Shown piece after piece: positions 54,301 to 63,601 of a DNA stretch of 64,000 nucleotides; the stretch's first letter is position 1, and the number at the start of each line of letters is the position of its first letter. The notes under the pieces are model-generated. The model did not search any database. It was not told the DNA's origin and saw only the letters and a program-made list of their open reading frames with translations. The position numbers were made by a program, and so were the translations under genes. The DNA comes from Ustilago trichophora (Eukaryota; Basidiomycota; Ustilaginomycetes; Ustilaginales; Ustilaginaceae), in the NCBI GenBank assembly GCA_900323505.1, contig OOIN01000006.1:1054001-1118000 (forward strand), read 5' to 3'.

Positions 54301-54879
54301 TCTAGCCACGCCTCTTCTTCCGCGCACTTTGACAGTAACAGTGCTAGCACTCTCCACTGTTCCTCTGCCAGTTCTCCCTGGTCTTTGGGACATGCGGTGA
54401 CCAACGCCCAACAGCAAGCCGACACCCATGCCTTGGTCCAAGAGTACCTTCGTCGCGCTGCGCAGCTCGGCACTTCCGACCCCAGCAGCCTACCTCTCGA
54501 TGCTGAGAAACTTGCCTATATCGCCGCGCACGGCATCGAGCAGGACCAGGACGAAACGGGATCAGTGATAAGCGAAGGGACGCTGGACGAGCTTGCCCGG
54601 CTATCCGAGCTGGAACAGGACGCCGACTCCGCAGCTGCTTCACCCGACTGGAGAGCTGTAGACGCCTCCTCACAGCAAAACCAGCTGGCCGGCGAGACAC
54701 CCAACACCAACAAGGTCCCACTCTCCCCACGCACCTCGCTCAGATTACCAGAGTCCATCCTGCAACAGGCCAAATTGAGAAGAAAAGCACAACACGCCGC
54801 TGCCGCTACAGCTGCCGCCACAAGCGGCATCGCAAGAAAGGATAGGGAGAACAACAAGCTTGCACCAATAAACAAATAG
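51310..54879 (+). CDS. Cid1-type non-canonical poly(A)/poly(U) polymerase
   Basis: A 1,189-residue single-exon nucleotidyltransferase that adds A or U to RNA 3' ends; the family includes fission yeast Cid1, Cid11 and Cid13. The first ~340 residues are Ser/Ala-rich. The catalytic core starts HWERHTTELTNCIVAFLSPI at about residue 350. It has the Pol-beta signature LLAFGSMANGFALRNSDMDL near 398-416 with both metal-binding Asp (SDMDL), and a third Asp in LPYEIACDIGFENRLAL. It continues with RTLVLFLKVWAKRRKLNSPY, the TLSSYGYTLMVLFFL helix, and the PAP-associated segment NVGELLIDFFRYFSKDFSYS then IEDPFQMGYNVSRTV. A His corresponding to UTP-preferring enzymes was not identified with certainty, so nucleotide choice is open. 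The C-terminal ~450 residues are disordered, ending in a basic Ala/Lys helix. The ATG follows TTTGCAAAT. Confidence 0.88.
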   Translation: MPVSSTTTGAPRQRSQSQDTAVSSHSNSTVMPAIDATRSARVSPSRSDQLVDPPASGSRSVSGSSASTEKSDRLASSSNQTQPAARRPSAARSEASAKMKATLSAASSDKTSAQRAASSHPPETSSASSSSSTTPGRRTSGADSTPTRPSTQRSSTLDSNNLVHSANLPAIPVQAYALTQNQSAPHSHFEAVNGHPEAASHAATYFPPQMGANTAPLMTSPSHSAPLPVSHASATAPNSQSASPNGRVRSQTAALSNGASAAHHNYVANGSNVSYHGSRSMRTSPQMRALPQQSHVHIPSLQGLGASMMAAPPSAPASVYGSSSNANGAAVVAATSPSHSQAHSGPHWERHTTELTNCIVAFLSPILPTEEEYRIKEATRRQLERLANRVSPGAKLLAFGSMANGFALRNSDMDLCCLIGKGEDGQPTTQHTASELVEILGQLIREETDFTVMPLPKARIPIIKINRSPTVDLPYEIACDIGFENRLALENTRLLLSYAMVDPPRLRTLVLFLKVWAKRRKLNSPYTGTLSSYGYTLMVLFFLAHVKKPAVLPNLQRVPPTRTMKPEEMELNGNNIYFYDDVAALRKEWSSQNTENVGELLIDFFRYFSKDFSYSRDVISLKSETGLLSKDSKSWNAELCIEDPFQMGYNVSRTVTKDGLYTIRGEFMRASRILTNTRGQKISVLIAELCEEREDSLSRAPDGPGSMQRYPYNSHLGVGVAGGTSFYGAGANGARHYRDTYGANRRYDANNISGYGGSFAFEQMARGLSQGVAYPPTAAMLAPLSRTHGLSPKPQPPRFAATNAQSSDAGPPFSSAQSDSGGYAPLDFTTRASIGHASARTSPSFKHAVPSGFGSSTNGLGAQEAFAYGAEISFGAPAIASTRDDLGSTPRGKSSRSFSETLNRSKSLPRAAALANGVHRGGHGGQPAAAAGGSTGISLAPHAHVTAAIPTPAPATFYEPGSPQPLAPAELESRMATLSVQQSAATSASGPLRRLSNSSHASSSAHFDSNSASTLHCSSASSPWSLGHAVTNAQQQADTHALVQEYLRRAAQLGTSDPSSLPLDAEKLAYIAAHGIEQDQDETGSVISEGTLDELARLSELEQDADSAAASPDWRAVDASSQQNQLAGETPNTNKVPLSPRTSLRLPESILQQAKLRRKAQHAAAATAAATSGIARKDRENNKLAPINK

Positions 54880-55131
54880 CTGGACAAAGAGCAACCCGCG
54901 AAGAATCCTACATCTTGCATTCATACACATTACACATATCACATTTCAAAATGGGCATAACTACTTGTAGGATTCTTTTTGTTTTGGTTCTGTTTCGTCT
55001 TGCAATCTGCATTTTGTTCTTCAAGGTGTCCTTTGACAAGGTCAGGAAGATTTTCTTGATACCAGCACGCAGCGATTGACACTTTGAAAACCCAGATCGA
55101 TCATTTTGATGACAGAGACTACACAGTAGCA
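54880..55131. other. Short convergent intergenic region
   Basis: 252 bp between the stop codons of the nucleotidyltransferase gene (+) and the coiled-coil protein gene (-). It must hold both 3' ends. Nothing else was seen. Confidence 0.5.
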
Positions 55132-58100
55132 TCATTCATATGATTGGCGCTTTTCGAGCAGCAGTAACTTTTTCTGCAAGATCAACATATTTTCCTTCAA
55201 CGCCTCGTTTTCCTGCTCCATCTTGTCGAGCAATTCTACGTCTGCGATTCTCTTGTGGATTTTCAACCACCGTTCTCCTGCTCCTTTGGCTTTGTCCGCG
55301 GGTCTTCTGCTTAGTGATGGCGAAGGTGACGGTGAAGAAGGTGAGGCGATGTTGGGGGATGAATATAGGGCTGGTAAGGTGGGGCATAGGGGAGGACCCG
55401 TGCAGTACGGTGGTCGTTCTGGGGTCTCACCTGGGTGAAGAATGCATCCTTGGACGGTTGTGCATGGGTCCATCAGGCGGAGGGTTGCTTCGATCGTGTT
55501 GTCGATGCCGAAGGTGGATGAGGGGAGGAGGAGGGTGTTGAGACGGACTGGTCTGATGTTGCTACGTGGTGTGCGGGTGGTTTGGAGGCAAAGATCGCTG
55601 GCCAGACCGATGAGGGCCAGTTTGGCCATTGAGCTAGGAGCTTTTGAAGAATCGTCGTAGACGATGTTGACGACGCTCATCGGCTGTTTTGTCGATACCA
55701 CACCGTCAATACCATCATCATCCGACCCTGCACCCGCTGCTCCTACACCTCGCACTTGATCCTCTATCAACCGCACAACATCCCTTAATCGCTCCACATC
55801 ATCCACCCGATCAAACGCATAGACCACACAATCCAAACCTCCTCTCTCACCGCCGCCCATCTTCCTCCTCACTCCATCCTCCAACCTCCTCCACGCACCT
55901 TGCTCGCTTGGATCGAAAGTCAAGCTTCTCACCCCTCTACATCTTGCGGGACTTGTCGATGGTATCGATCCATCCTCCGACCATACCGCCATGGCCAGGA
56001 CAACCTGACTCAATCCCAACCCAACCAGCTTCTGCGCCAGCGCTTGCATCAGCCTTTGATCCGTTCCCACCAGCAAAACGCGTTCGTCGACCAACGTCGA
56101 TGGTGAAGCTACCGGGAAACGGTGCGTGGGGCAACGGAAAAGATCTTCATAGGCCTGGTCGAGAGGCGGTTCATCGTCGGATGCGAAACTCTGAAGGATT
56201 GCACATCGACGAAGATGCGAAGGAGTCGTGGGAGTAGTAGGGAAGTTGGGGTCATCGGAATCGTGCGCCAGGTCAAAAAGTATACTCGGCGGTCTTCCTG
56301 CAAAACCAGGAACACTTAGCGAAGCATCCTCCTCCAAACCATCCATATTTTCATGAACCGTTCCAACCCTTCCACTCTGTCGCAACATCAACCCCAACCC
56401 CAAGGCAAAAGCTTTTTCCTCCTGCCAAACCCTCTCCAATCCTTTCACCGTACACTTTGCATCACTCTTGACCAACTCTAGCTCCAACTCGGTTTTCTCC
56501 CTCTCCCTCTCCAGCTGCTGTCTCGTTGCATCTTCCAACACGCGCATGTCGTCTTCTCTGCTGACAACCTGTTCCGAGAGCGTACCGAGTTGAGAGCGCA
56601 ACTGCTTGTTTTCATCTTCCAGATCTTCCACCGTGTCTTGGGTGACTTCTAGTCGGCTTCGCAACTGCTGGGCTTCGGCCAACTGTTCCCGCCATCCGAG
56701 CTCCAGCTTGAGCCCCACTTGTTTGAGCTTGGTGGGCGATGATTCGGTTTTGAGAACGTGACGTGCGTCGGCACAGGAGATGATCAGGTCGGCTAGCTTG
56801 TCTTCGTCCACCTGCCTGCGTGAGAGGCGGAGGGGGATGTTGTCGTCGTCGTTTGTACAGGAAGAGGTGGAGATGGTGTGGGTGTCGGATACGGAACGGG
56901 TGATGAGTTTGCGGCTGAATAGGGAAAAGCTCGAGTTGGAGAGGAGACTGCTGGTGGATGCATTGTTGGGTGCAATGGGGGAGGTCGAACGGGGGATGAA
57001 AGAGGATGTGGATGAATACGAGGAGACGGAGGGAGATCGTGTGGCAGCTGCGGATGAAGGCGCTCGTAAAAGCCCCCATAACCCACGCACACCAGGAGAA
57101 GCACCACCACCGCCACCTTCGCTCTCCGCCGCCGTCGCCTCTGGCAGTCCAAGCTTCTCCCGTTGCTCATCCTTGTTCGACACCAAAGCCGCATCTGCAG
57201 TATTCTCGCCCGAACTAGTAGGTATCACCGCAACCTTGATGCTGGGCAAGTCAACTTGGCCATCCTGCCCTCCAACCGCCTGACTACGCTTCGGATCGAC
57301 CAGCCAACTCCTCACATCCTCTCCCTCCATCGCCTCCTGTTCAACGCTCACCGCATCCCTCTTTCGCGCCTCCTTTTGTTCTTCTTCCTGCTCCACCTCG
57401 ATCCGCAAATCAGCCATCAACCCCCTGACACTATCAAACAATCCTTCCGCCTCTTCACGATGAAACATCCTAGGACTTCCATCAATACAATCCTGATGAC
57501 TCCTCGAGATTCCCATGGGGACCGAAGAGAGGAGCAGACTCTTTCGCTTTGGCGTCGTCGCAGTCTCACCTAGACTCCTCTTGGGGTGGGAGAATACGGC
57601 ATCGTGCGAATTCGCATACTTGTCCTTATCCGGGATCGAGGTGGCTACAGACGAAGGCGACGTTTCCGACACAGAATGGTCGTCCTCAGTCAGATTGCTG
57701 TCGCCGAGTGGGGTGATACTGCTTCGTGTAGATGGTGAGCCTGATTCAGCCGTGCGCTTCAGAGCAGAATAGGGAAGGAATTCAGAATCAGGACTGCCGG
57801 AATCTAAGCCTATGCCTTTGACGAATTCTGCCCTTGAGGTGATGTGCGCCGCTCGAGTGCCAGGAATGCCGACGATGGATCCCGGGGAGTCGACCGATTT
57901 CCTGTATCTGCTTTTCGCAGGCATGGTTGGAGTGGACATTGGTGACGATGGCGAAGCCAAAGCATCGCTGGTGGAAGGACGGGCGCCCTTCTTAGAGGCG
58001 ATGTTGAGCGGGGCGACATAAGGTACTTGACCACCACCGGTTGAGAAGGTGGCGCCGGTACTTGCCCTCTTCACTCTCGCCTTTTCCCTCGCCGCTTCTT

Positions 58101-58323
58101 GAGAGCTTGTGCTAGGTAGCGTCATCATCGACGAAGAAGAAGTCATCTTCGAAGATGCACCATGCAAAGCCGCGGTGCTAGGTAGCGGTGGGACGAAGGA
58201 CAGCGGCGGACGAGATTCGCCAATCAAAGACCGCCTATGTGACCGTTTTGGTAAGCTCGGCTTGGTAGAAGGTGAAGCTGAGGGCGAAAAGGCCATGCTG
58301 GTAGTGGTTGGGAGCGCAGCCAT
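55132..58323 (-). CDS. Coiled-coil protein with a Rossmann/SDR-like C-terminal segment
   Basis: A 1,063-residue single-exon protein of unknown function. The first ~530 residues are Ser/Thr/Pro-rich with a helix near 295-325 (REEAEGLFDSVRGLMADLRI then EVEQEEEQKEARKRD). Residues about 555-650 form a strong coiled coil (WREQLAEAQQLRSRLEVTQD, then TVEDLEDENKQLRSQLGTLS and TRQQLEREREKTELELELVK). Residues about 745-980 look like a degenerate Rossmann domain: RVLLVGTDQRLMQALAQKLV, then LDCVVYAFDRVDDVERLRDV, SVVNIVYDDSSKAPSSMAKL with ALIGLASDLCLQ, and RPVRLNTLLLPSSTFG. This order resembles short-chain dehydrogenases, but the glycine-rich nucleotide loop and YxxxK are not intact. A last coiled coil ends the protein (LLDKMEQENEALKENMLILQ). 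It may be a scaffold; the fold assignment is tentative. Confidence 0.75.
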   Translation of the reverse strand: MAALPTTTSMAFSPSASPSTKPSLPKRSHRRSLIGESRPPLSFVPPLPSTAALHGASSKMTSSSSMMTLPSTSSQEAAREKARVKRASTGATFSTGGGQVPYVAPLNIASKKGARPSTSDALASPSSPMSTPTMPAKSRYRKSVDSPGSIVGIPGTRAAHITSRAEFVKGIGLDSGSPDSEFLPYSALKRTAESGSPSTRSSITPLGDSNLTEDDHSVSETSPSSVATSIPDKDKYANSHDAVFSHPKRSLGETATTPKRKSLLLSSVPMGISRSHQDCIDGSPRMFHREEAEGLFDSVRGLMADLRIEVEQEEEQKEARKRDAVSVEQEAMEGEDVRSWLVDPKRSQAVGGQDGQVDLPSIKVAVIPTSSGENTADAALVSNKDEQREKLGLPEATAAESEGGGGGASPGVRGLWGLLRAPSSAAATRSPSVSSYSSTSSFIPRSTSPIAPNNASTSSLLSNSSFSLFSRKLITRSVSDTHTISTSSCTNDDDNIPLRLSRRQVDEDKLADLIISCADARHVLKTESSPTKLKQVGLKLELGWREQLAEAQQLRSRLEVTQDTVEDLEDENKQLRSQLGTLSEQVVSREDDMRVLEDATRQQLEREREKTELELELVKSDAKCTVKGLERVWQEEKAFALGLGLMLRQSGRVGTVHENMDGLEEDASLSVPGFAGRPPSILFDLAHDSDDPNFPTTPTTPSHLRRCAILQSFASDDEPPLDQAYEDLFRCPTHRFPVASPSTLVDERVLLVGTDQRLMQALAQKLVGLGLSQVVLAMAVWSEDGSIPSTSPARCRGVRSLTFDPSEQGAWRRLEDGVRRKMGGGERGGLDCVVYAFDRVDDVERLRDVVRLIEDQVRGVGAAGAGSDDDGIDGVVSTKQPMSVVNIVYDDSSKAPSSMAKLALIGLASDLCLQTTRTPRSNIRPVRLNTLLLPSSTFGIDNTIEATLRLMDPCTTVQGCILHPGETPERPPYCTGPPLCPTLPALYSSPNIASPSSPSPSPSLSRRPADKAKGAGERWLKIHKRIADVELLDKMEQENEALKENMLILQKKLLLLEKRQSYE

Positions 58324-58359
58324 AGTGTGCTGTACCGAGGCAAGCGTGTGAGTGAGTGA

Positions 58360-58430
<71 letters not shown>

Positions 58431-59733
58431 ACGGCGCCTGATGAACTGATGCAAGACGGATGCGTTGGTGGTGGTGCCTCTGCTGCCGCGATGCGAGCGG
58501 TTGCGTGAGTGCGTATGAGGTGGGCGTTGATCCGAATGCAGGCGTGGTGGCAGCTTGTCAAAGCAAGGATGTCAGAAATCGATGCGGGTCGATGGTTCAG
58601 GGGGAAAGATCGTCGACGATGTTGAAGAAGCAACTATTTTGCCTTCTCAACGCTTGCGAGGAGAACGGCACTGAAATATCGAAGTAGCGAGGGGATGAAC
58701 GAGAGTCGAACCGTTGTCGATTGGTGTCAGATGTGGCAAAGCAGCGTCGAGCTCGACAAGCACATGGAGCAGATGAGATTTGGTAGGTACAAGGTTGGTA
58801 TGAAGAGAAGAGGACGAATTCGAACCCTCTACTCTCTACCTATTCATGGTCAGCATCAGCCCAAGGTCCAAGCATCGTATCCGATAGAGGAGGGGAGGAC
58901 CCGACCCTCGGCAGGCACAAGAACTTGACCAAAGCGGAAGCGGTGAACAATGCGAGGTCTATTATGCAAGGCGGCATGCAATCTGTCTCTCTCCTTCTCT
59001 CTCTCTCTCTTGTGCATGGATCGCTTTGTGCCCTATGCTTCAACTCACTGCACAACCGGTCCAATCGCTCTCCACATCTAGAGAAGCTGGGCTTCAAATC
59101 GGAGAGAGCAGAAAGTGGTAAGGTCCAACGAGATATCCGCAATTGCGACACTTCCCCGTTCTGTTCGAGCAACGACTGCAGAGTAGAGTGTTGTTGTACG
59201 ACGAACAAAGCGGAGGTAAAGCAGCGGGAGGCTAAATTTGCATCCCAATTCGCCGAGCCCGACTGCATCAGACGAGTCTGTTCGCTTGCCATGCTTGCTA
59301 TGCTTGCCGGGCCTGTCAGGGTCCAAAAACTTAGCTTCATGCATGGGTTGGGGTTTTTCTGCCACTCAACCTCTACTGTACTTGTGTCAGCTGGAAATCT
59401 TTCCTTTTTTTTGCACTCACTGATCGTTGCTCTCAGGTCTTTGTGCACAGAGTTAGTCGGACATCAGATGGTGATGCAATGAGATATAACAAAGCTGTGT
59501 ATAGTAGTGGCTGCAAATAAGTTTAGAGAAGAGGACTGACACGCGGGGAGGAAGTGAAAATGCTCCGGCGTCCCGGTTTCAGGCCCGAGAGAGAGCGCCA
59601 GCGCGTCGCTTGCTTGTTTCGGATCTCGCTGTCAGGTAAAGAGCTTGGCTGTACCACCCCGATGGCGTTGACCATCACCAACTCACGATTCTCGTCGTTG
59701 TTAGGCCCCGTACTGCACACTCATTGCACCACA
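58324..59733. other. 1.4-kb intergenic region upstream of the coiled-coil gene
   Basis: The promoter and leader of the coiled-coil gene and the 3' flank of the next minus-strand gene. It holds a 66-bp GT tract next to the start codon and a TACTGTA heptamer at 59,374. Two overlapping antisense open frames of about 185-202 codons (58,840-59,482) look noncoding: Cys/Ser-rich with no motif. Confidence 0.5.
58363..58428. repeat. (GT)33 microsatellite in the 5' leader/promoter
   Basis: 66 uninterrupted bases of GT on the plus strand, CA on the coding strand of the neighbouring gene. It begins 40 bp upstream of the start codon at 58,323, so it lies in the leader or core promoter. Confidence 0.95.
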
Positions 59734-60939
59734 TTAAGTCCCACCACCAAACCTCTCCTGTGCTATGGCCTTGAACATCTCCATCGTCTTTCTATCCTTT
59801 TCCTTCAACGCCGAGACTTTTTCTTGCATTTCAGCCTGACGTTCCTCAATTCTTTCCTGTCTCGCTTGCTCCCTCTTACTCAATCCACTGCTTCTTGCAT
59901 CGCTAGCTCTCGAAGAAGACGTAGTTGCACGTGGCAAAGGCTCCTGATCGTACAGCTCCCGATCATCCATCTCAATCCCATCGTCCGCATTTCTCCGATT
60001 GGCAAACTCGCGATGGTTGGCGGCACGCTCTCGCTTCTTCTCGAGCATCCGATCGCGGCCTGTAGCCCGACCGTGGAAGGCCTCGTCTTGGTCGGCTCGA
60101 TCTTGTCTCTCGCGTCGACGTGATTCGCTGTGTGCCACGCGGTCAAGGTCTTGTCGATGCTCTCGTTCCAGCTGCTTGTCGGCGGGATTCCTGCTACTGC
60201 TACTGCTGTTGTTGTTGGAAGGGTTGGAAGGCTGAGAACCGGAATTGCGGGAGCCCCAACCCGAATCTCGACTCGGCGCTTCTACAGTATCACCATCGAC
60301 CTCAGCATTGGCAGAACGTCCTTTGCGAGCGCGTCTCTCGGCATCTCTCGCTTCAACGGCACCTCTGCTATCTCCATTGGTGAGTGTGTCGACATTGTCC
60401 CTGATCATAGCTAGTTGCTCCTGCTCCTTGCTCGAGTAGCTCGCTTTGCTCGTGAAGGCCCAGCGATGTCTCGTCTGGCTCGAAGATCCCGCAGCAGCGC
60501 TGGAACTGCGCACCTTTCCTGCATAGTACTCGTCCGGCAGCTTGCCTTCGTTCCATCTGCGTGCAAATCTCTCAAAGTACCTCCTGGCGTCTTTGCTCGA
60601 AATCTCGTCCAGGTATTTGCCCTTGGACTCGGATAGCCACGCTTTGAACTCGGTCGCCCGGATAAAGTAGTCCTCTTCGGTCAGCTCGCCAACTCCGAAC
60701 TTGAGCAGTGTCGGATGAATCTCGTGCTCTCCATCGGAGGAGGAAGAGGGTGCATCTCGACGCACTGGAGAGGGAGAGCGCGATCGACGCCGCTTAGAAG
60801 AATCATCCTTGTCTCTGCGACTGCTGCGGTGTGAGGTCGAGTCTCGGTGCTCGTCGCGATGAGAGCGGCGTGAGTGATGGTGATTATCTCGGTCTTCGCG
60901 CCGGCTACGATGCGAGAAGGCGTCTTCACCGGCTGCCAT
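59734..60939 (-). CDS. RS-rich nuclear protein, style cell-cycle inhibitor 1-like
   Basis: A 401-residue single-exon protein. The N-terminal ~75 residues are Arg/Ser/Asp/His-rich (HRSRREDRDNHHHSRRSHRD then SSKRRRSRSPSPVRRD), as in splicing-associated proteins. The conserved block (about 78-135) is HPTLLKFGVGELTEEDYFIR, then ATEFKAWLSESKGKYLDEIS and SKDARRYFERFARRWNEGKL with PDEYY. This matches the region I know from plant STYLE CELL-CYCLE INHIBITOR 1 and its animal and fungal relatives ('DYF.K..EF..WL.E...K.F..LS...A...F..FV..WN.G.L...YY'). The rest is charged and helical, with ERRARKGRSANAEV, RDRMLEKKRERAANHREFAN and a C-terminal SALKEKDRKTMEMFKAIAQE with RFGGG. A nuclear role is inferred from the RS region. 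The molecular function is not established by the sequence. Confidence 0.78.
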   Translation of the reverse strand: MAAGEDAFSHRSRREDRDNHHHSRRSHRDEHRDSTSHRSSRRDKDDSSKRRRSRSPSPVRRDAPSSSSDGEHEIHPTLLKFGVGELTEEDYFIRATEFKAWLSESKGKYLDEISSKDARRYFERFARRWNEGKLPDEYYAGKVRSSSAAAGSSSQTRHRWAFTSKASYSSKEQEQLAMIRDNVDTLTNGDSRGAVEARDAERRARKGRSANAEVDGDTVEAPSRDSGWGSRNSGSQPSNPSNNNSSSSSRNPADKQLEREHRQDLDRVAHSESRRRERQDRADQDEAFHGRATGRDRMLEKKRERAANHREFANRRNADDGIEMDDRELYDQEPLPRATTSSSRASDARSSGLSKREQARQERIEERQAEMQEKVSALKEKDRKTMEMFKAIAQERFGGGT

Positions 60940-61660
60940 GTTGACGGGTGAGGACGAGACTTGAGGTTGTTCCTATGTGATGGTGCAGGGAGAGAAAACG
61001 GAGCGTCGCTGAATGATTCCTTCCCACTTTTCAGGGTCTGCCTCGGGAACCTCCACCCTTCCTCGTGTTTCCGACTTCCGGAAATTCATTGAAAGCAAAT
61101 TGGGCCGTTCTGTGTGAACACTGCCGATATTTGTGCCTCAACTGCAGCGCAGGTCTTGCAAGCAATGGGCTTGGGTGAAAGGATGGTCAGACGAAACATC
61201 TTTTCCGAGGTCGTCCCACACACACCTCCAAGGCGACTTCCAGCTAATTTTGGTCTCTTAGTCGGGCGCCTTGAGAGGAATTGCACCAAAGTAAGCTGAG
61301 ATCAGGTCAAGGAGGACCAAGGTGACCCGCAACATGAGCGGCAGAGCGAGGAGCTCGAGATTCCACAGAATCGTCTTCAAAGGGGGTGAGATGCATCAAC
61401 AGCAGCAAGAGCGGGGAATGAGCGAATTCTCGGAAGTCGATGGTCATGGCTCAACTCAAGTCGTCGGCGCCTCATTCGATTGCCATCCATCAGAGCAATT
61501 CCGAGGCTCTTTGCACTCAAATTTCAGGTCCACAAGAAGCTTTCAGCTTTCAAAAACCATTGCGATAGGGGAAAGAGTAGGCACTGCATTCGACGGAATA
61601 GCACTCTCTATCACATCGAACAAAGCCCAATGAATCAGACTTGCTAGCGATCGATGGCTC
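60940..61660. other. Intergenic region between two minus-strand genes
   Basis: About 720 bp holding the promoter of the RS-rich gene and the 3' flank of the MICOS gene. Short open frames occur on both strands without recognisable products. Confidence 0.45.
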
Positions 61661-62662
61661 TCAAACGGCCTTCATCTGGTCCTTGAGCGCAAACTTGGCC
61701 TCATCTTTAGCCGCAACAACATCAGCCACCTTGAGACCCGTCTGCTGTTCCACGGTCTGCAATCCGGACCTGACGCCCTGTTCCGTCTTGTCCTTGAGCT
61801 GGTGGATGTTTTTCGTGGTGGAATCGAGGTACTTTTGGCCCTGGTTTTGCCAGTTCCTCCTGTGCTCTGTGAGTGCCGGTGCGTATTTCTGCTCGACCTG
61901 TGTGTAGTAAGCGCCGAGATTCGATGCCAGGTGAGGGTTGAAGACGTTCAAGCTGACGATGAGGGCGAGGGGAGGGGTGAGGATGCGAATGGGCAAGGCG
62001 CGGTAGCGGGTGAAGATGCTTCCTGCAAGGGTGGCAACACCGACGTAGAGAAGCCCGGGAGTCAAAGGCTCAGAGTCGGGGATGAGAGACTTGACCTCGC
62101 CTTCGATGGATCGCTCGACAGAGATCCAACGATCAACGAGAGAGCGGACAGAGGTGCGCGTGTCGGTGGTCAGGTGAGACACGGCACGGCGTGCAGAGCC
62201 GATCTGACGCTCCAATTCGGTCTGGACGGGGACAACCTCGACTTTGGGATCTGGCTGAGGGTAGATCGAGAGCTGTTGGTTGGGCACGACGGAGAGCACA
62301 GTGGTGCAGAATTGTGTCAAGGTCGTGTAGGCCATGGATTTCGTATGTGATAAGATGAAGGGTCAGCATAGGCTCAGCGGCTATATCTTGAGCTGCAGAA
62401 GCTGATAAGGTGTTGGCGAGACTTACCTTGGAAACACCGCTCGAGCTGGCCTCTTCATTGTGAACGGGCTTGGACAGGAGAACCGAGGATGTCCCTGCGA
62501 CCATGACACCAGCTGCCAACTTGGCAGAAGCCGAACGCGCCTACAAAAGCACCACAAGCCCCATTCGATGCACGATCGACAACAGACCAAAAAGCGTCAG
62601 CCACTTTCGTCTCTCTAACAAGCCCACCGTCGAGCGTAGGTACCTACCGAAGCAGCAATCAT
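61661..62662 (-). CDS. MICOS complex subunit, MIC26/MIC27 (apolipoprotein O) type
   Basis: Exons 62648-62662, 62427-62540 and 61661-62272 (741 nt, 246 residues). Donors are GTAGGT and GTAAGT; acceptors are TTGTAG and CCAACAG. MIC26/27 proteins sit in the mitochondrial inner membrane at cristae junctions and stabilise the MIC10 subcomplex. The spliced N-terminus reads MIAAS-ARSASAKLAAGVMVAGTSSVL then LSKPVHNEEASSSGVSK-LSIYPQPDPKVE. The family hallmark is LSIYPQPDPKVEVVPVQTEL then ERQIGSARRAV, followed by a helical region and two membrane segments, GLLYVGVATLAGSIFTRY and LPIRILTPPLALIVSLNVF, then HLASNLGAYYTQVEQKYAP. The five-codon first exon is tiny but is supported by the ATG, clean splice sites and frame. 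An ATG at 62,335 would give a truncated N-terminus and is less likely. Confidence 0.86.
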
Positions 62663-63601
62663 TGTCGACCTGCGATTGTATATGTGTGATGTCCGGATCG
62701 GTGATTCTAGAGAGCAAGTCCTTCCGTTGCAGCGATAGTGTCTCGTGGCAAGCTGCTCGTCGTCGTCGTCGATGTGTGCGGCGCAAAGTCGAAGGAATAG
62801 ACGATGGTGAAGGATGAGATTGTATGGAGCGGGAAGAAGTCGGTGCAACAACGATCGCAGATCAACGATCTTCGCGAGTGTGCGGTTGCGTGCCTGTCTC
62901 TCGCATTTGTGGAGTGTTCGCCAATTTCGGAAGAGTCAGGGCTTCAACCTGCCAAATGGGCGATGACGCTGTGCACGTGACAGCATGTGAATTTTTATCC
63001 CATTTTGTGGCGATTCGCGATGTAACAATCTGGCATTGCTTGACAGACGTACTCTTCTCGCTTTCTCTCAGCTCCCAAGTCGATCATTATACCCTTGTCG
63101 TCTGTCTTGCGTGCCATACAAAGGTAGCAGACGCGATAGACATTGAGATTGCGCAAGTGAAATACAACGAACGCCTAGCTTGGGTTGCAAATCAACAGGA
63201 TGAGCGTGCACGAGAAAAAGCCCTTGCTCAAGAAGAAGTGAATCATCAAAGTAAGCGCCCCCAGCGAAAGCGACTTAAGAGCTTCGAGTCTCGTTGGAGT
63301 TAGATAGGGATCCTTGATCAAGCCAAATAGTGAAACTATGAAGGAATGGGCGAAAGGCGGTTGCTCCCCAGCCAGAGCCGTAAAAAGCAAGTCAAATACC
63401 AGACACAGACAAGCCTCGATGAGAAGCAAGAAGAGAAGCTATGGGTGAAGGGATTGGGATTAGAGGTTGCGATGATGGGGGAAAAAGGACAAAACAAACG
63501 GAAAGGGATTGTTCATTGAAAGCGAAGCCACTCCTACTAAGCTAAGAAGCCAAATGGGCAGTGAGTTGCAAGAACCATCAGGACAATGCGATGCGAGATG
63601 C
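62663..63601. other. Intergenic region between MICOS and hydrophobin genes
   Basis: About 940 bp with the MICOS gene promoter and the hydrophobin 3' flank. The frame at 62,824-63,303 (+) was considered and not accepted as coding. Nothing else was seen. Confidence 0.45.

Noticed and set aside
58800..58850. Possible tRNA T-arm (GGTTCGAATTC on the minus strand)
   Set aside because: The five-base stem does not pair, and no D-arm or acceptor stem could be built around it.
58840..59482. Antisense pair of 185- and 202-codon open frames
   Set aside because: Neither translation shows a motif, and both include CT-repeat-derived Ser/Leu runs. Treated as noncoding.
62824..63303. 159-codon plus-strand frame between the MICOS and hydrophobin genes
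   Set aside because: It has a charged C-terminal stretch but no recognisable fold and no supporting leader. It overlaps the MICOS gene promoter.
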